Positions 50,606 through 59,462 of a DNA stretch of 64,000 bases are shown here, in pieces; the stretch's first letter is position 1; each line of letters opens with the position of its first letter. A model generated the notes under the pieces. That model was not told the origin of the DNA. It did no database searches and saw only the letters and a program-made list of their open reading frames with translations. The DNA comes from Megamonas sp. UBA1796 (GTDB lineage: Bacteria > Bacillota > Negativicutes > Selenomonadales > Selenomonadaceae), in the NCBI GenBank assembly GCA_002319795.1, contig DCFU01000016.1, positions 90,497 to 154,496 of the forward strand, written 5' to 3'. A program made the translations under genes and the position numbers.

Positions 50606-51676
50606 TTACATTTCCGTAACAAATTCAACAAAACCCTGTGTGTCCTTGAGTTCACCGCTATGCAGGCCAGTAATGTGCTCAAACATTTTCTGGGCAAACG
50701 AACCAATCTTACCATCATTGATAACCATATCCTCACCCTTATAGCCAAGTACCCCTACTGGTGAGATGACAGCTGCCGTACCGGAACCAAATACCTCTTC
50801 CAAATCCCCATCTGTATAGGCCTCACGAATCTCATCGATTGAAATTCTTCGCTCCGAGGTTGGTATACCCCATTCCTTGGCTATCGCCAAAACTGTCCGG
50901 CGGGTAATGCCATTCAGAATGCTGCCATCAAGCTCAGGAGTCACAATTTCTCCCTTAATTTTAAAGAGGATATTCATTGAGCCAACCTCTTCGATATACT
51001 TGCGTTCCACACCATCAAGCCAAAGTGTCTGATCATAGCCCTTTTGATGTGCTACCAAACCTGCATGGAGACTGGCTGCATAATTAGCCGGTGTCTTAGC
51101 TTCTCCAAGACCGCCCCGTACGGCACGCACATAAGTGTCCTCCACCATGATCTTAACCGGTGCAAAACCATGCGCATAATAAGCAGCTACTGGCGAAAGT
51201 ATGATGAGCAAAGTATACGAGCTGCTGACACTTACACCCAAATAGGGATCTGTCGCAAAAATAAACGGACGGATATACAGGCTCTGACCCTTCTTTGCCG
51301 GAACCCATGCTTTTTCTGTCGTAATAAGCTTCCTGAGTCCTTCATGAACCGTATCAATATCAACCGGCGGAATATCCAGAATACGACAGGAATTATTCAG
51401 ACGACGCAAATGATCCATCGGGCGGAACATAACGACTTTATCTCCCTGACGAAACGCCTTCATTCCTTCAAAAATTGCCTGGCCATAATGAAGTGTAGTA
51501 TTCGCCGGACTTACAGTAATATCATGATATGGAATGATGCGTGCGTCATGCCAGCCATGCTCCTTATCATAATCCATTTCAAACATGTAATCTGTAAAAT
51601 GCGTACCAAAACCGATTTTCGATACATCCGGTTTTGCCTTCAATTTAGCTGCTTTCTCAAATTTAATCTCTGCCAT
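50606..51676 (-). CDS. ilvE: branched-chain amino acid aminotransferase
   Basis: Final transamination of valine, leucine and isoleucine synthesis. 356 residues, fold-type IV PLP enzyme of the long class II type. FGTHFTDYMFEMDYD near the start, YGQAIFEGMKAFRQ, RGGLGEAKTPANYAASL with the PLP-lysine, and SMNILFKIKGEIVTPELDGSILNG, here split as VGSMNILFKIKG and LDGSILNGITRRTVL. ATG 51676 with AAGGGG upstream. It is a single gene with its own strong promoter, far from the main ilv-leu operon. Confidence 0.96.
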   Translation of the reverse strand: MAEIKFEKAAKLKAKPDVSKIGFGTHFTDYMFEMDYDKEHGWHDARIIPYHDITVSPANTTLHYGQAIFEGMKAFRQGDKVVMFRPMDHLRRLNNSCRILDIPPVDIDTVHEGLRKLITTEKAWVPAKKGQSLYIRPFIFATDPYLGVSVSSSYTLLIILSPVAAYYAHGFAPVKIMVEDTYVRAVRGGLGEAKTPANYAASLHAGLVAHQKGYDQTLWLDGVERKYIEEVGSMNILFKIKGEIVTPELDGSILNGITRRTVLAIAKEWGIPTSERRISIDEIREAYTDGDLEEVFGSGTAAVISPVGVLGYKGEDMVINDGKIGSFAQKMFEHITGLHSGELKDTQGFVEFVTEM

Positions 51677-51725
51677 CAATTACATCCCCTTATGAAAGTT
51701 ACCTATATTCCCACCACGAAATATA

Positions 51726-51763
51726 ATGTATACATTGTATGCCTTTGACTATACAAATGTCAA
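51726..51763 (-). promoter_or_regulatory. ilvE promoter with ATGTATACAT palindrome
   Basis: TTGACA (51763-51758) and TACAAT (51739-51734), spacing 18 nt. The palindrome ATGTATACAT (51726-51735) overlaps the end of the -10 and the start site, as at the ilv-leu promoter (21995-22004). Confidence 0.75.
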
Positions 51764-51879
51764 GATTTTTTTTCAAAAGCTAAATGTATTGCCGTTTTAG
51801 TTACAAGATATACGTTTCACATATACACAAGTATTTTCACACGTCACATATCAAAATACATTCCGCTTGGCAGAAATGT

Positions 51880-53436
51880 TTATTCCTTACGCCCTCGCAT
51901 CAGGCGTATACGCGCCTCTGGAATTTCCTTGGTAATATCAGAAGCTATAAGCCCATCACCATACTTTTCCGCCGCAATATCTCCTGCCATACTATGCAGA
52001 TAGACTCCCGCCAAAGGCGCCAATCCTGCGACCACCTGGTTGACAAGACCGGCCACAGTCCCTGCCAGCACATCGCCGCAGCCAGCTGTAGCCATGCCGG
52101 CATTCCCTATTGGATTCATAAAAGCAGTACCATCCGGATACACAACAATCGTACATTCACTCTTGACTACAAATACCGCATTGCATTCTCTTGCCGCCTG
52201 GCGCGTAATTTCCAATAAGGATTGCCTGAGTTCAGGAACCGTGATTCCCAATAAAGCTGCCATCTCTCCCACATGGGGTGTAAGTATCGGTACCTGCCGA
52301 CATTGCTTCAGTCTCTCCTTCTGTCCACGATACGCATATATAGCGTCCGCATCCAAAAGCAATGGTTTCTCTGTATTTACAGCGAACTGCCTTACCAGTT
52401 CCATCGTATCCGGATGCCTTCCCATTCCAGGGCCCAGTAAAACAAAATCATATGATTCTGCGAGTTCCAACAGCTCTGGTAAAGCAGCTTGTGCCAAAAT
52501 GCCCGGTTCTATCTGCGGCAAAGGCCGCGTCATAACTTCGGTCAGTTTCATCTCCAGGATATCATGGATTCCCTCAGGGACTGCCAAAGTTACAATACCA
52601 GCTCCGCTGCGTAATACCGCATTGGAAGACAACGCCGCCGCCCCGGTCATCCCACGGGAACCAGCTACAACTAATATACGTCCGCAGTTTCCTTTATGTA
52701 CATCTATCGCACGCTGAAGCAGCACAGAAACCACGGTATCCCGATCCAGCAAGGCTTGCTGAATATCTTCATTATCCAGCAAGACAGAAGGTATACCTAT
52801 ATCATCCACCAATAACTCACCTGTGCAGGCAGCTCCCGGGCAAAGAAAATGTCCTACCTTAGGCAGCCCGAGCGTAATCGTTGTCGAAGCTCGCACAGCA
52901 CCAGCAACAGCTGCACCCGTATCCGCCTCTACACCGCTTGGTATGTCAATAGAAACGACCCGTTTTCCAGCTTCGTTCACAAGCTGTATGAGCCTTGCAG
53001 TATCTGGCCTGAGCATTCCCTTAAAGCCTGTTCCCAATACGCCGTCAACAACTCCATCAGCAAAACGCAATACAATCTGCAGTTTCTCCCATTCCCGTTC
53101 AGAATCCAGCAAATGCACTTCTATTCCCATATGCACATCAATATCACGGTTTTTGGCTGCTGAAATTGTCAGATGTGAAGGATTTCCTACCATGAATATT
53201 TTTGTCCTGGCTCCTTTATTTGCAATATGCCTTGCCGCAGCAAAGGCATCTCCTCCATTATTCCCCGTACCAGCTAAAACACAGATAGTCCTGCCACTCA
53301 GGCCATGCAACAGGCCATCCAAAGCCTTGCATGTTTCCTTACCGGCATTTTCCATGAGCAGCAGTTCCAGTATCCCATACTCGTTTATAGCGGTTTTATC
53401 GATTTTTTTCATTTCATCGACTAAAGCAATCTTCAT
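51880..53436 (-). CDS. nnr: bifunctional NAD(P)H-hydrate epimerase / ADP-dependent dehydratase
   Basis: Repairs hydrated NAD(P)H. 518 residues. The N-terminal YjeF_N epimerase covers 1-215 (VLAGTGNNGGDAFAAARHIA; SIDIPSGVEADTG). The C-terminal ribokinase-like dehydratase has LVVAGSRGMTGAAALSS-type text (RILVVAGSRGMTGAAALSS), LLGPGMGRHPDT, LDADAIYAY, TPHVGEMAALLG and GNAGMATAGCGDVLAGTVAG. ATG 53436 has GGGGAA upstream. It overlaps acpS by 23 nt. Confidence 0.95.
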   Translation of the reverse strand: MKIALVDEMKKIDKTAINEYGILELLLMENAGKETCKALDGLLHGLSGRTICVLAGTGNNGGDAFAAARHIANKGARTKIFMVGNPSHLTISAAKNRDIDVHMGIEVHLLDSEREWEKLQIVLRFADGVVDGVLGTGFKGMLRPDTARLIQLVNEAGKRVVSIDIPSGVEADTGAAVAGAVRASTTITLGLPKVGHFLCPGAACTGELLVDDIGIPSVLLDNEDIQQALLDRDTVVSVLLQRAIDVHKGNCGRILVVAGSRGMTGAAALSSNAVLRSGAGIVTLAVPEGIHDILEMKLTEVMTRPLPQIEPGILAQAALPELLELAESYDFVLLGPGMGRHPDTMELVRQFAVNTEKPLLLDADAIYAYRGQKERLKQCRQVPILTPHVGEMAALLGITVPELRQSLLEITRQAARECNAVFVVKSECTIVVYPDGTAFMNPIGNAGMATAGCGDVLAGTVAGLVNQVVAGLAPLAGVYLHSMAGDIAAEKYGDGLIASDITKEIPEARIRLMRGRKE

Positions 53437-53812
53437 TTGAATTCCCCTCCAAAATGCATTGCGCTGTTGCATATTCTCTCGCATGACTCAAGGAAATAAA
53501 TATCCCTGTTACACCCCTTTTCTTGGCTAAATCACCATAGTGCCCTGCCAAAAAAACAACCGGACAGCCCAGGGCATCCGGCAGGATTTCAATATCAAGC
53601 AAAGTACCACCACGCAGTCCCGTGCCAAATGCCTTAAGAACAGCTTCCTTACCAGCGAATCTTGCGGCATAAGATGCCGCTCGCTGGGCACCGCGGCTAT
53701 TACAATATTCTATTTCCTTCTGTGTAAATACCCGTGCTAAGAAATGGGGGCCCTCTACAGCTTTACACATTCGCCCTATTTCGATGATATCGGTTCCTAA
53801 ACCAAGGATCAT
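53414..53812 (-). CDS. acpS: holo-[acyl-carrier-protein] synthase
   Basis: Transfers 4'-phosphopantetheine from CoA to apo-ACP. 132 residues. LGTDIIEIGRM carries the magnesium-binding Asp (residue 8), and RFAGKEAVLKAFGTG the Glu near 58. The C-terminus is somewhat extended past SHAREYATAQCILE. AGGAG precedes ATG 53812. Common acpS-nnr pairing. Confidence 0.96.
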   Translation of the reverse strand: MILGLGTDIIEIGRMCKAVEGPHFLARVFTQKEIEYCNSRGAQRAASYAARFAGKEAVLKAFGTGLRGGTLLDIEILPDALGCPVVFLAGHYGDLAKKRGVTGIFISLSHAREYATAQCILEGNSNEDCFSR

Positions 53813-53828
53813 ATTTTTCTCCTTATAG

Positions 53829-53855
53829 AAAAACCGACTTCAAAAGTCGGTTTTT
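53829..53855 (-). terminator. terminator of motAB
   Basis: 12-bp stem (53829-53840 with 53844-53855), triloop CAA, with T5 on the minus strand. It separates motAB from acpS-nnr. Confidence 0.8.
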
Positions 53856-53858
53856 TGC

Positions 53859-54629
53859 TTATCTGCCTGCAGCAGCCTCATTACTGTTAAAATGGAATTT
53901 TCTTGCTATGAGCACCTCGACACGACGATTCTGTACCCGGCCTTCCTCTGTATCATCCGAAGCCACCGGATGATATTCACTATATCCCACTGCACTAAAT
54001 CTCGCAGGATTTAATCTGCCATCCTGCGCCATGATGAATTTCATGAAATTCAAAGCCCTTTGTGAGCTGAGTTCCCAGTTGGAAGGATAGCGTGCCGTAG
54101 AAATTGGTACATTATCGGTATGCCCGGAAATAACTACGCGTTCTGCAAGTGGTACTAAAAGTCCGGCAATAATAGGGCCTATTTTTTGCGATTCAGGCAC
54201 AAGCTCAGCTGAACCCGATGGGAAAAGGGCCTTCTCCTTGATACGAATCATTAAGCCGTCTTCCGTTAATTCTGTCGAAAGCTGTTCCTTTAAATGATTT
54301 TGTTCAATATATTGATCCAACTGTTTCTTTACCTGTTCCAGCTGCTGGTTTTCCGCTATGTAAGCTGAGTTTCCCCTATCTTCATCGGATGGCATCTCAG
54401 CATACCGACTCTCACTCGGACCCGCCTTATCGAAAAAAGACGGCCCGCCTGCATTAAAGGCTGATGTAAATGCCTGTGCCATATCCGCCACTTTTTTCTC
54501 ATCTGTCTGTGACATAGCAAACAATGTAATAAACAACGCCAGCAGCAGTGTAAGCAGGTCAGAATAAGGCAATAGCCAGGCTTCACTTGCTTCATGTTCC
54601 GTTGGCTTTCCTCTTTTTTTTCTGGCCAT
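53859..54629 (-). CDS. motB: flagellar motor protein MotB
   Basis: Stator subunit anchored to peptidoglycan. 256 residues. One N-terminal membrane helix has the proton-carrying Asp in LLPYSDLLTLLLALFITLFA (D24). A plug/linker follows, and the C-terminal OmpA-like peptidoglycan-binding domain (about 130-250) has VVISGHTDNVPI, NWELSSQRALNFMKFI, FSAVGYSEYHPVAS and RVQNRRVEVLI. GGAG precedes the ATG; 3 nt after motA. Confidence 0.95.
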   Translation of the reverse strand: MARKKRGKPTEHEASEAWLLPYSDLLTLLLALFITLFAMSQTDEKKVADMAQAFTSAFNAGGPSFFDKAGPSESRYAEMPSDEDRGNSAYIAENQQLEQVKKQLDQYIEQNHLKEQLSTELTEDGLMIRIKEKALFPSGSAELVPESQKIGPIIAGLLVPLAERVVISGHTDNVPISTARYPSNWELSSQRALNFMKFIMAQDGRLNPARFSAVGYSEYHPVASDDTEEGRVQNRRVEVLIARKFHFNSNEAAAGR

Positions 54630-54632
54630 AGC

Positions 54633-55412
54633 TTATTCTCCTTCCTTCTTTAAAGCATCGCGCTCTGTCTGAGGAATGAATACCATGAGCTTAGCCTCAA
54701 TTGCAGTTGGCGAATCACCTGCCTGGAGTGACAGTATCCCCTCTATAATCATACGTTTCTGCGCAATCTCCTGCCCCGATAAGATCTTCAGCTTATTAGC
54801 AAACGGCAGCCAAATTACATAACCAGTAAAGATACCCAGCAAGGTCGCAATAAATGCGGCAGCAATCGAATGTCCCAATTTATCAATATCTTTCAAGTTA
54901 CCAAGTGCGGCAATCAGACCAACCACGGCACCAAGCACCCCAAGCGTAGGAGCATAAGTTCCTGCCTGCGTGAACATCGACATGCCCTCTGCATGGCGCT
55001 CCTGCATAACCTGAAGCTCGGCATCCAGTACATCACTCACAAAATCTGGATCCATACCATCAATGACCATGCCAAGGCCTGTTTTGAAGAAAGGATCATG
55101 AATATCCGACAGCTTGTTTTCCAAAGCCAGAATACCTTCACGACGGGCTATCTGCGATAATTCAACAAACAATTTCAAAAGCTCTGCTTTTTCCTGCCTT
55201 GGTGGAGACTGGAAGGTCTTCTTTATAAGCCTTGGAAAATTCCTCATCTGTTCAAGTGTGAATCCGGTAAATAAACAGGAAAAAGTCCCTCCTATTATAA
55301 TCAGGAATGCCGCCGGATTATTCAGCGATGTAATCGGCGCACCCTTTAACACCATGCCTACAAATACTGATACGAATCCTAGTACTATTCCTATGGCTGT
55401 AGATTTTTCCAC
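54633..55412 (-). CDS. motA: flagellar motor protein MotA
   Basis: Stator subunit with four membrane helices that forms the ion channel with MotB and pushes on FliG. 259 residues. MFTQAGTYAPTLGVLGAVVGL holds the conserved channel proline; the cytoplasmic loop with charged residues covers about 60-150. The start is GTG 55412, with AGGGGG upstream. First gene of motAB. No sigma-28 type promoter could be recognised in the 277 bp upstream; flagellar structural genes are outside the window. Confidence 0.95.
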   Translation of the reverse strand: MEKSTAIGIVLGFVSVFVGMVLKGAPITSLNNPAAFLIIIGGTFSCLFTGFTLEQMRNFPRLIKKTFQSPPRQEKAELLKLFVELSQIARREGILALENKLSDIHDPFFKTGLGMVIDGMDPDFVSDVLDAELQVMQERHAEGMSMFTQAGTYAPTLGVLGAVVGLIAALGNLKDIDKLGHSIAAAFIATLLGIFTGYVIWLPFANKLKILSGQEIAQKRMIIEGILSLQAGDSPTAIEAKLMVFIPQTERDALKKEGE

Positions 55413-55689
55413 TACACAAGTCCCCCTCTGTTCTAATGCATACAGTTATGACAAAATCATACACTGCTTCTCTATGCAATTGTTATTAATTATATTCCAT
55501 ATAAAAAGGAAAAATCCTACCAAATTATAAAAATTTCGGTCTAATAATAAAAATGGAACCAATTTCCTAGTCTCTTAAAAAGCCTAAAATAAATTTTTTT
55601 TATTATATCATACATGTGTTTAAAATATGATATAATATAGAATAGATAATTTGAATTTATCATAAAATGTAATAAATGGAGCGATAGTA

Positions 55690-56571
55690 ATGGAACTAAG
55701 ACAGTTAGAATATTTTCAAATGGCGAGCCGCCTAAAAAACATCACCCGCGCTGCCGAACGGCTCCGTGTCTCACAGCCAAACATCACCGTAGCCATCAAA
55801 AAGCTTGAAGCCGAACTTGGTATTCAGCTGTTCGACCGTAGCCAAAAACAGCTCGCACTCACGCCGGAGGGCGCTGTTTTTTTAAACCGCATCGAGCTGG
55901 CATTACGTAATATCCAGGATGCGATTCTTGAGGTCAACGACTACAAACAACTGCAAAAAGGTACGATTAAGATAGGGATACCTTCTATGATTGGAGCCTA
56001 TTTATTCCCAAAGATTTTTTCAAGTTTCCAGCGCCGCTATTCTCATCTCGATATTTACCTATACGAAGAAGGCTCTATGGCAATCCGTGAGCAGCTCGAA
56101 CGAGATGAACTTGATTTCGGCATCGTGATTATCTCGAACGCTTCACCGAATCTGCAGCTCCTCCCTATGTCTACAAGCCAAATTGTCGCCTGTGTACCGG
56201 AACAGCATCCGCTGGCCGCTAAGGAGAATATAGGCATAGACGATATGCGTGAGACGGATCTCATCATGCTGAAGGAAGGTTCATTTCTGCGCCAGCTTAT
56301 CCTGCAAAAGCTCAAGGCCGCCAACATAACGCCGAATATCGTACTTGAATCTAACCAGATTGAAACCATCAAAGGGCTTGTAGCCAGTGGTGTAGGTCTC
56401 GCTTATCTGCTTGATTTCATCGTAAAGAACACTCCGGGCATTAAGGTCTTGCCACTTGCCGAGCCAATTTTTGTCGACGTAGGACTTGCCTGGAAAAAGG
56501 ACCGTTACATTTCAAAAGCTGCTCAAGCCTTTATCGATTTCTGCAAAGATACGCTAAAAGACAATGTTTAA
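55690..56571 (+). CDS. LysR-family transcriptional regulator
   Basis: 293 residues. Winged helix: ELRQLEYFQMASRLKNITRA, AERLRVSQPNITVAIKKLEA, DRSQKQLALTPEG. Effector domain from about 90: KIGIPSMIGAYLFPKIFSSF. Close in pattern to the LysR at 37233-38141. GGAG 8-9 nt before the ATG. It converges on the GH18-like gene with a 4-nt stop-to-stop overlap; divergent to motAB. A target is not evident. Confidence 0.92.
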   Translation: MELRQLEYFQMASRLKNITRAAERLRVSQPNITVAIKKLEAELGIQLFDRSQKQLALTPEGAVFLNRIELALRNIQDAILEVNDYKQLQKGTIKIGIPSMIGAYLFPKIFSSFQRRYSHLDIYLYEEGSMAIREQLERDELDFGIVIISNASPNLQLLPMSTSQIVACVPEQHPLAAKENIGIDDMRETDLIMLKEGSFLRQLILQKLKAANITPNIVLESNQIETIKGLVASGVGLAYLLDFIVKNTPGIKVLPLAEPIFVDVGLAWKKDRYISKAAQAFIDFCKDTLKDNV

Positions 56572-57635
56572 CGTGCAGCATTGCCGAGAGAGTCTGCCAA
56601 TACTTTCCATACATCTTCTGTCTCTGCTCCGCTTTTCCAAAGTGCCCCGCCAGCAAGATCATAGCGGCTGATGAGGGCACTTTTCAATGCCAGCGAGCGG
56701 GCATCCTCCTGCCATACACGATAACGTATTCCTCGTTCTGTATACTCGAAATAATATTGTCCTTCCTGCTGCAGCCATATACGCTGCAGCTTTTTTTCTT
56801 CCAATAAATTCTTCACCGCAGGCATTCTAAGCGTCCTGGCAGATACCTTATTCCCCTGTTCTTCCCAAATACGCATATATAATGGCATGCCCAATACGAG
56901 TTTATCTGCGGGTACACCTGTCTGCAGTGTCTCCCGGATTCCTTTTTCCACCCATGTCAAAGACGCTACCGAACCGCTGACCGGGGATTTGCTTCCATGC
57001 TCATCATACGCCATGAGCACTACATAATCTACCGTTTCCCCCAAGGTCTTCCTGTCATAGCAATTTGACCAATTCGGCATATTGGATGGAACTGTCACAT
57101 CGATTGATACGATTTTATTTTCCTTGTGCAGTTCAGTTGCAATATCCCTCACAAAACCACTTAAAAGTTCTTTGTCTCCATCGTAGATATTCTCAAAGTC
57201 AAGGTTTAGACCATCCAGCCCGAATTGCCGACAAAAAGAAACCATCTGTTCTATCGCTTTCTTTCTGCCGCTTTTATCCCGTAAAAGTGCAGTGGTCATA
57301 TCCGGATCAAAGCTATTGGTAATAAGCGCCCAGACCTCACGGCCTTCTTTATGAGCTTCCTGTACATACTGCTTGCTCGCCCGGCACCCTATCTCTCCTG
57401 CTGCTGTCCTTATATCAAACCAGCAGGGGGATACTACTGCATGGACTCCTGCCGGGATTGCTGGCAATACTTCCTTTTTATCACTGTTTATTTGCTGCCA
57501 TACCAGGCATAGTTTAGAGTTCTCACCATTTCGTACCCGATCGTATTGGTACACAGGCGTAATAGATGCATATACGATGGAATTCCCCTGTAATATGCCA
57601 CACAAGCAGCAAAGCAATACAATTATTGTTTTCAT
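56568..57635 (-). CDS. secreted glycoside hydrolase family 18-like protein
   Basis: 355 residues: a signal peptide (MKTIIVLLCCLCGILQGNSI, cut near VYAS) and a GH18-type barrel with the catalytic DxxDxDxE written as DGLNLDFE (in FGLDGLNLDFENIYDG), plus YVVLMAYDEHG and LVLGMPLYMRIWEE. The closest known group is the YaaH/SleL/YdhD-like N-acetylglucosaminidases that act on peptidoglycan; LysM domains are absent. The ATG at 57635 has GAGGAG upstream; the frame opens 33 codons earlier without ribosome signals. Confidence 0.9.
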   Translation of the reverse strand: MKTIIVLLCCLCGILQGNSIVYASITPVYQYDRVRNGENSKLCLVWQQINSDKKEVLPAIPAGVHAVVSPCWFDIRTAAGEIGCRASKQYVQEAHKEGREVWALITNSFDPDMTTALLRDKSGRKKAIEQMVSFCRQFGLDGLNLDFENIYDGDKELLSGFVRDIATELHKENKIVSIDVTVPSNMPNWSNCYDRKTLGETVDYVVLMAYDEHGSKSPVSGSVASLTWVEKGIRETLQTGVPADKLVLGMPLYMRIWEEQGNKVSARTLRMPAVKNLLEEKKLQRIWLQQEGQYYFEYTERGIRYRVWQEDARSLALKSALISRYDLAGGALWKSGAETEDVWKVLADSLGNAAR

Positions 57636-57710
57636 AGTCTCCTCTTTTTCCTGTTTAAAAATTTTTCTGTTTAAGATAAGGCTAACTGATAATCCTATGG
57701 AATGCAAATA

Positions 57711-57748
57711 AAATATCCTGCCCCAATAAAACACAGGGCAGGATATTT
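57711..57748 (-). terminator. terminator of dcuB
   Basis: 13-bp perfect stem, AAATATCCTGCCC (57711-57723) with GGGCAGGATATTT (57736-57748). Thirteen nt after the dcuB stop. Confidence 0.75.
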
Positions 57749-57761
57749 AAGCATAGAGAAT

Positions 57762-59105
57762 TTACATAATCGCATGGGCAACAATGTAACCTACACAGCA
57801 TCCAGAGGAAACACCTATAAGGCCAGGTATCATGAAACTATGATTCAGTATATACTTGCCTATGCGTGTGGTTCCAGAACGATCAAAGCCTATACAGGCA
57901 AGGTCAGAAGGATAGGTAGGAAGGAAGAAATAGCCATAGCATGCAGAAATAAACGACATAATAATCACCGGCTCGACTCCGACACCAAGTGCCATCGGTA
58001 CAACAATAGCGATAGCAGCCGCCTGCGAATTAACCAGCTTCGAGGTAAAGAACGCAACCAGTGCATATGCCCATGGATACGTGGTTACCGTGCTACCCAG
58101 TATTTCCTTCAGGATCTTCATATGATTGGCAAAAAAGGTATCTGCCATCCATGCAACACCATAAACAGACACAAGTGCTATCATACCTGCACTAAATACT
58201 GAGCTGTTTCCTACGTCCTTCGCTTTGACCTTACAAGTCAGAAGCACCAGCGCGGAAACAAAAAGCATGACGATCTGGATCATGACCGTCATAGAAATAC
58301 CAGCAGGTGGCTTACCGGCACCTGCCGAAAAGTGCGGAACCAACTCCGGATTACTGCCAAAAAAGGCAATAACTGCTATACCCATAAAGAAAATTATCAT
58401 AGCACGATAATATTCCTTTGGAAGTACTTTATCTATAAGGCTTTCCGTATCGCCATAGACATAGGCTTTTTGCTCAGGATCAGCAATAAGCTTCTGGAAC
58501 TTCTCATCTTTGTCCAAATCCTTGCCACGCCGCAGGCTCCAAAGTGCCGCGCAGATAACCCCGGCAAAAGTAGCCGGTATAGCAACACCCAGAATCTGGA
58601 GTATCGTAAAGGTATAGCCTGCAACAGACATAAATCCGATAATTGAAACAACAGCGACAGATGCCGGAGAAGCACAAATCCCCATCTGTGAAGCGACAGA
58701 TGCAACAGCCATCGGCCGTTCCGGCCTTATACCCTGCTTGATAGCGATATCATAAATAATAGGGAACATCGTATAAACTACATGTCCTGTCCCGCATAAA
58801 ACGGTGAGGCACCATGTTGTAATTGGTGCAAGTATCGTGATATACTTGGGGTTATGGCGAAGAAATTTTTCTGCATACTTCAGCATGACTGTGAGCCCTC
58901 CAGAGGTCTGCAGAAAGCCCGCACAAGTAACAACTGCCATGATCGTCAGCATTACATCGATTGGTGGATTGCCCGGCTTATAACCAAAAGCAAAGGTGAA
59001 CAGAACAAGTCCTACCCCGCTGACTGCCGCCAGGCCTAATCCGCCATGCCGGACTCCTATGACAAGGCAGCCTATAAGCACAACAAAACCTAAAAACATT
59101 TCCAT
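57762..59105 (-). CDS. dcuB: anaerobic C4-dicarboxylate transporter DcuB
   Basis: Exchanges fumarate, malate or aspartate for succinate during anaerobic growth. 447 residues and about 11-12 membrane segments. Family text: KPGNPPIDVMLTIMAVVTCA, LRHNPKYITILAPITTWCLT, CGTGHVVYTMFPIIYDIAIK, RPERPMAVASVASQMGICAS. The CGTGHVVYT and PIIYD segments match DcuB better than DcuA. AAGGAAG precedes ATG 59105. Single gene; the neighbouring LysR is not adjacent, so regulation is open. Confidence 0.93.
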   Translation of the reverse strand: MEMFLGFVVLIGCLVIGVRHGGLGLAAVSGVGLVLFTFAFGYKPGNPPIDVMLTIMAVVTCAGFLQTSGGLTVMLKYAEKFLRHNPKYITILAPITTWCLTVLCGTGHVVYTMFPIIYDIAIKQGIRPERPMAVASVASQMGICASPASVAVVSIIGFMSVAGYTFTILQILGVAIPATFAGVICAALWSLRRGKDLDKDEKFQKLIADPEQKAYVYGDTESLIDKVLPKEYYRAMIIFFMGIAVIAFFGSNPELVPHFSAGAGKPPAGISMTVMIQIVMLFVSALVLLTCKVKAKDVGNSSVFSAGMIALVSVYGVAWMADTFFANHMKILKEILGSTVTTYPWAYALVAFFTSKLVNSQAAAIAIVVPMALGVGVEPVIIMSFISACYGYFFLPTYPSDLACIGFDRSGTTRIGKYILNHSFMIPGLIGVSSGCCVGYIVAHAIM

Positions 59106-59462
59106 ATTCTTACTTCCTTTTTTAGTATTAACAAGCTTACTATATATGACGGTAAATCAGTCCGCTGTATAATAATAATTTAATCCCAAGATCCATATAC
59201 GATAGCCTGCTTGTTATCATTATAGTATAAACCAAATGTATAATCAAATATTATTGTAATATTTTTTATAAACAAAATTTTCCGTCATTTATTTGAGTAT
59301 TTATCAATACTTGCTTATGAATCACCTGAATATTTGACCTTGTTCGCTACAGCATTATTTTTTTCTTCGCATAATCCTACTATCCACAGATCTCTTTCTA
59401 TGCTAAAATAAAATAGTAGTTAAAAACAAAACTCAATTCTTTTATAGGAGGTCGTCCATCAT
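59106..59462. other. intergenic region between divergent dcuB and dapL
   Basis: About 357 bp, AT-rich, with promoters for both genes expected. On the plus side TAAAAT at about 59405 and AGGAGG (59447-59452) 11 nt before the dapL ATG are visible; no good -35 box is seen. I see no known riboswitch, ORF or long repeat. Confidence 0.5.

Noticed and set aside
55413..55689. Sigma-28 (flagellar) promoter for motAB
   Set aside because: ACCGAAAT upstream of motA loosely recalls the -10 class but no matching -35 (TAAA) lies at the right distance.
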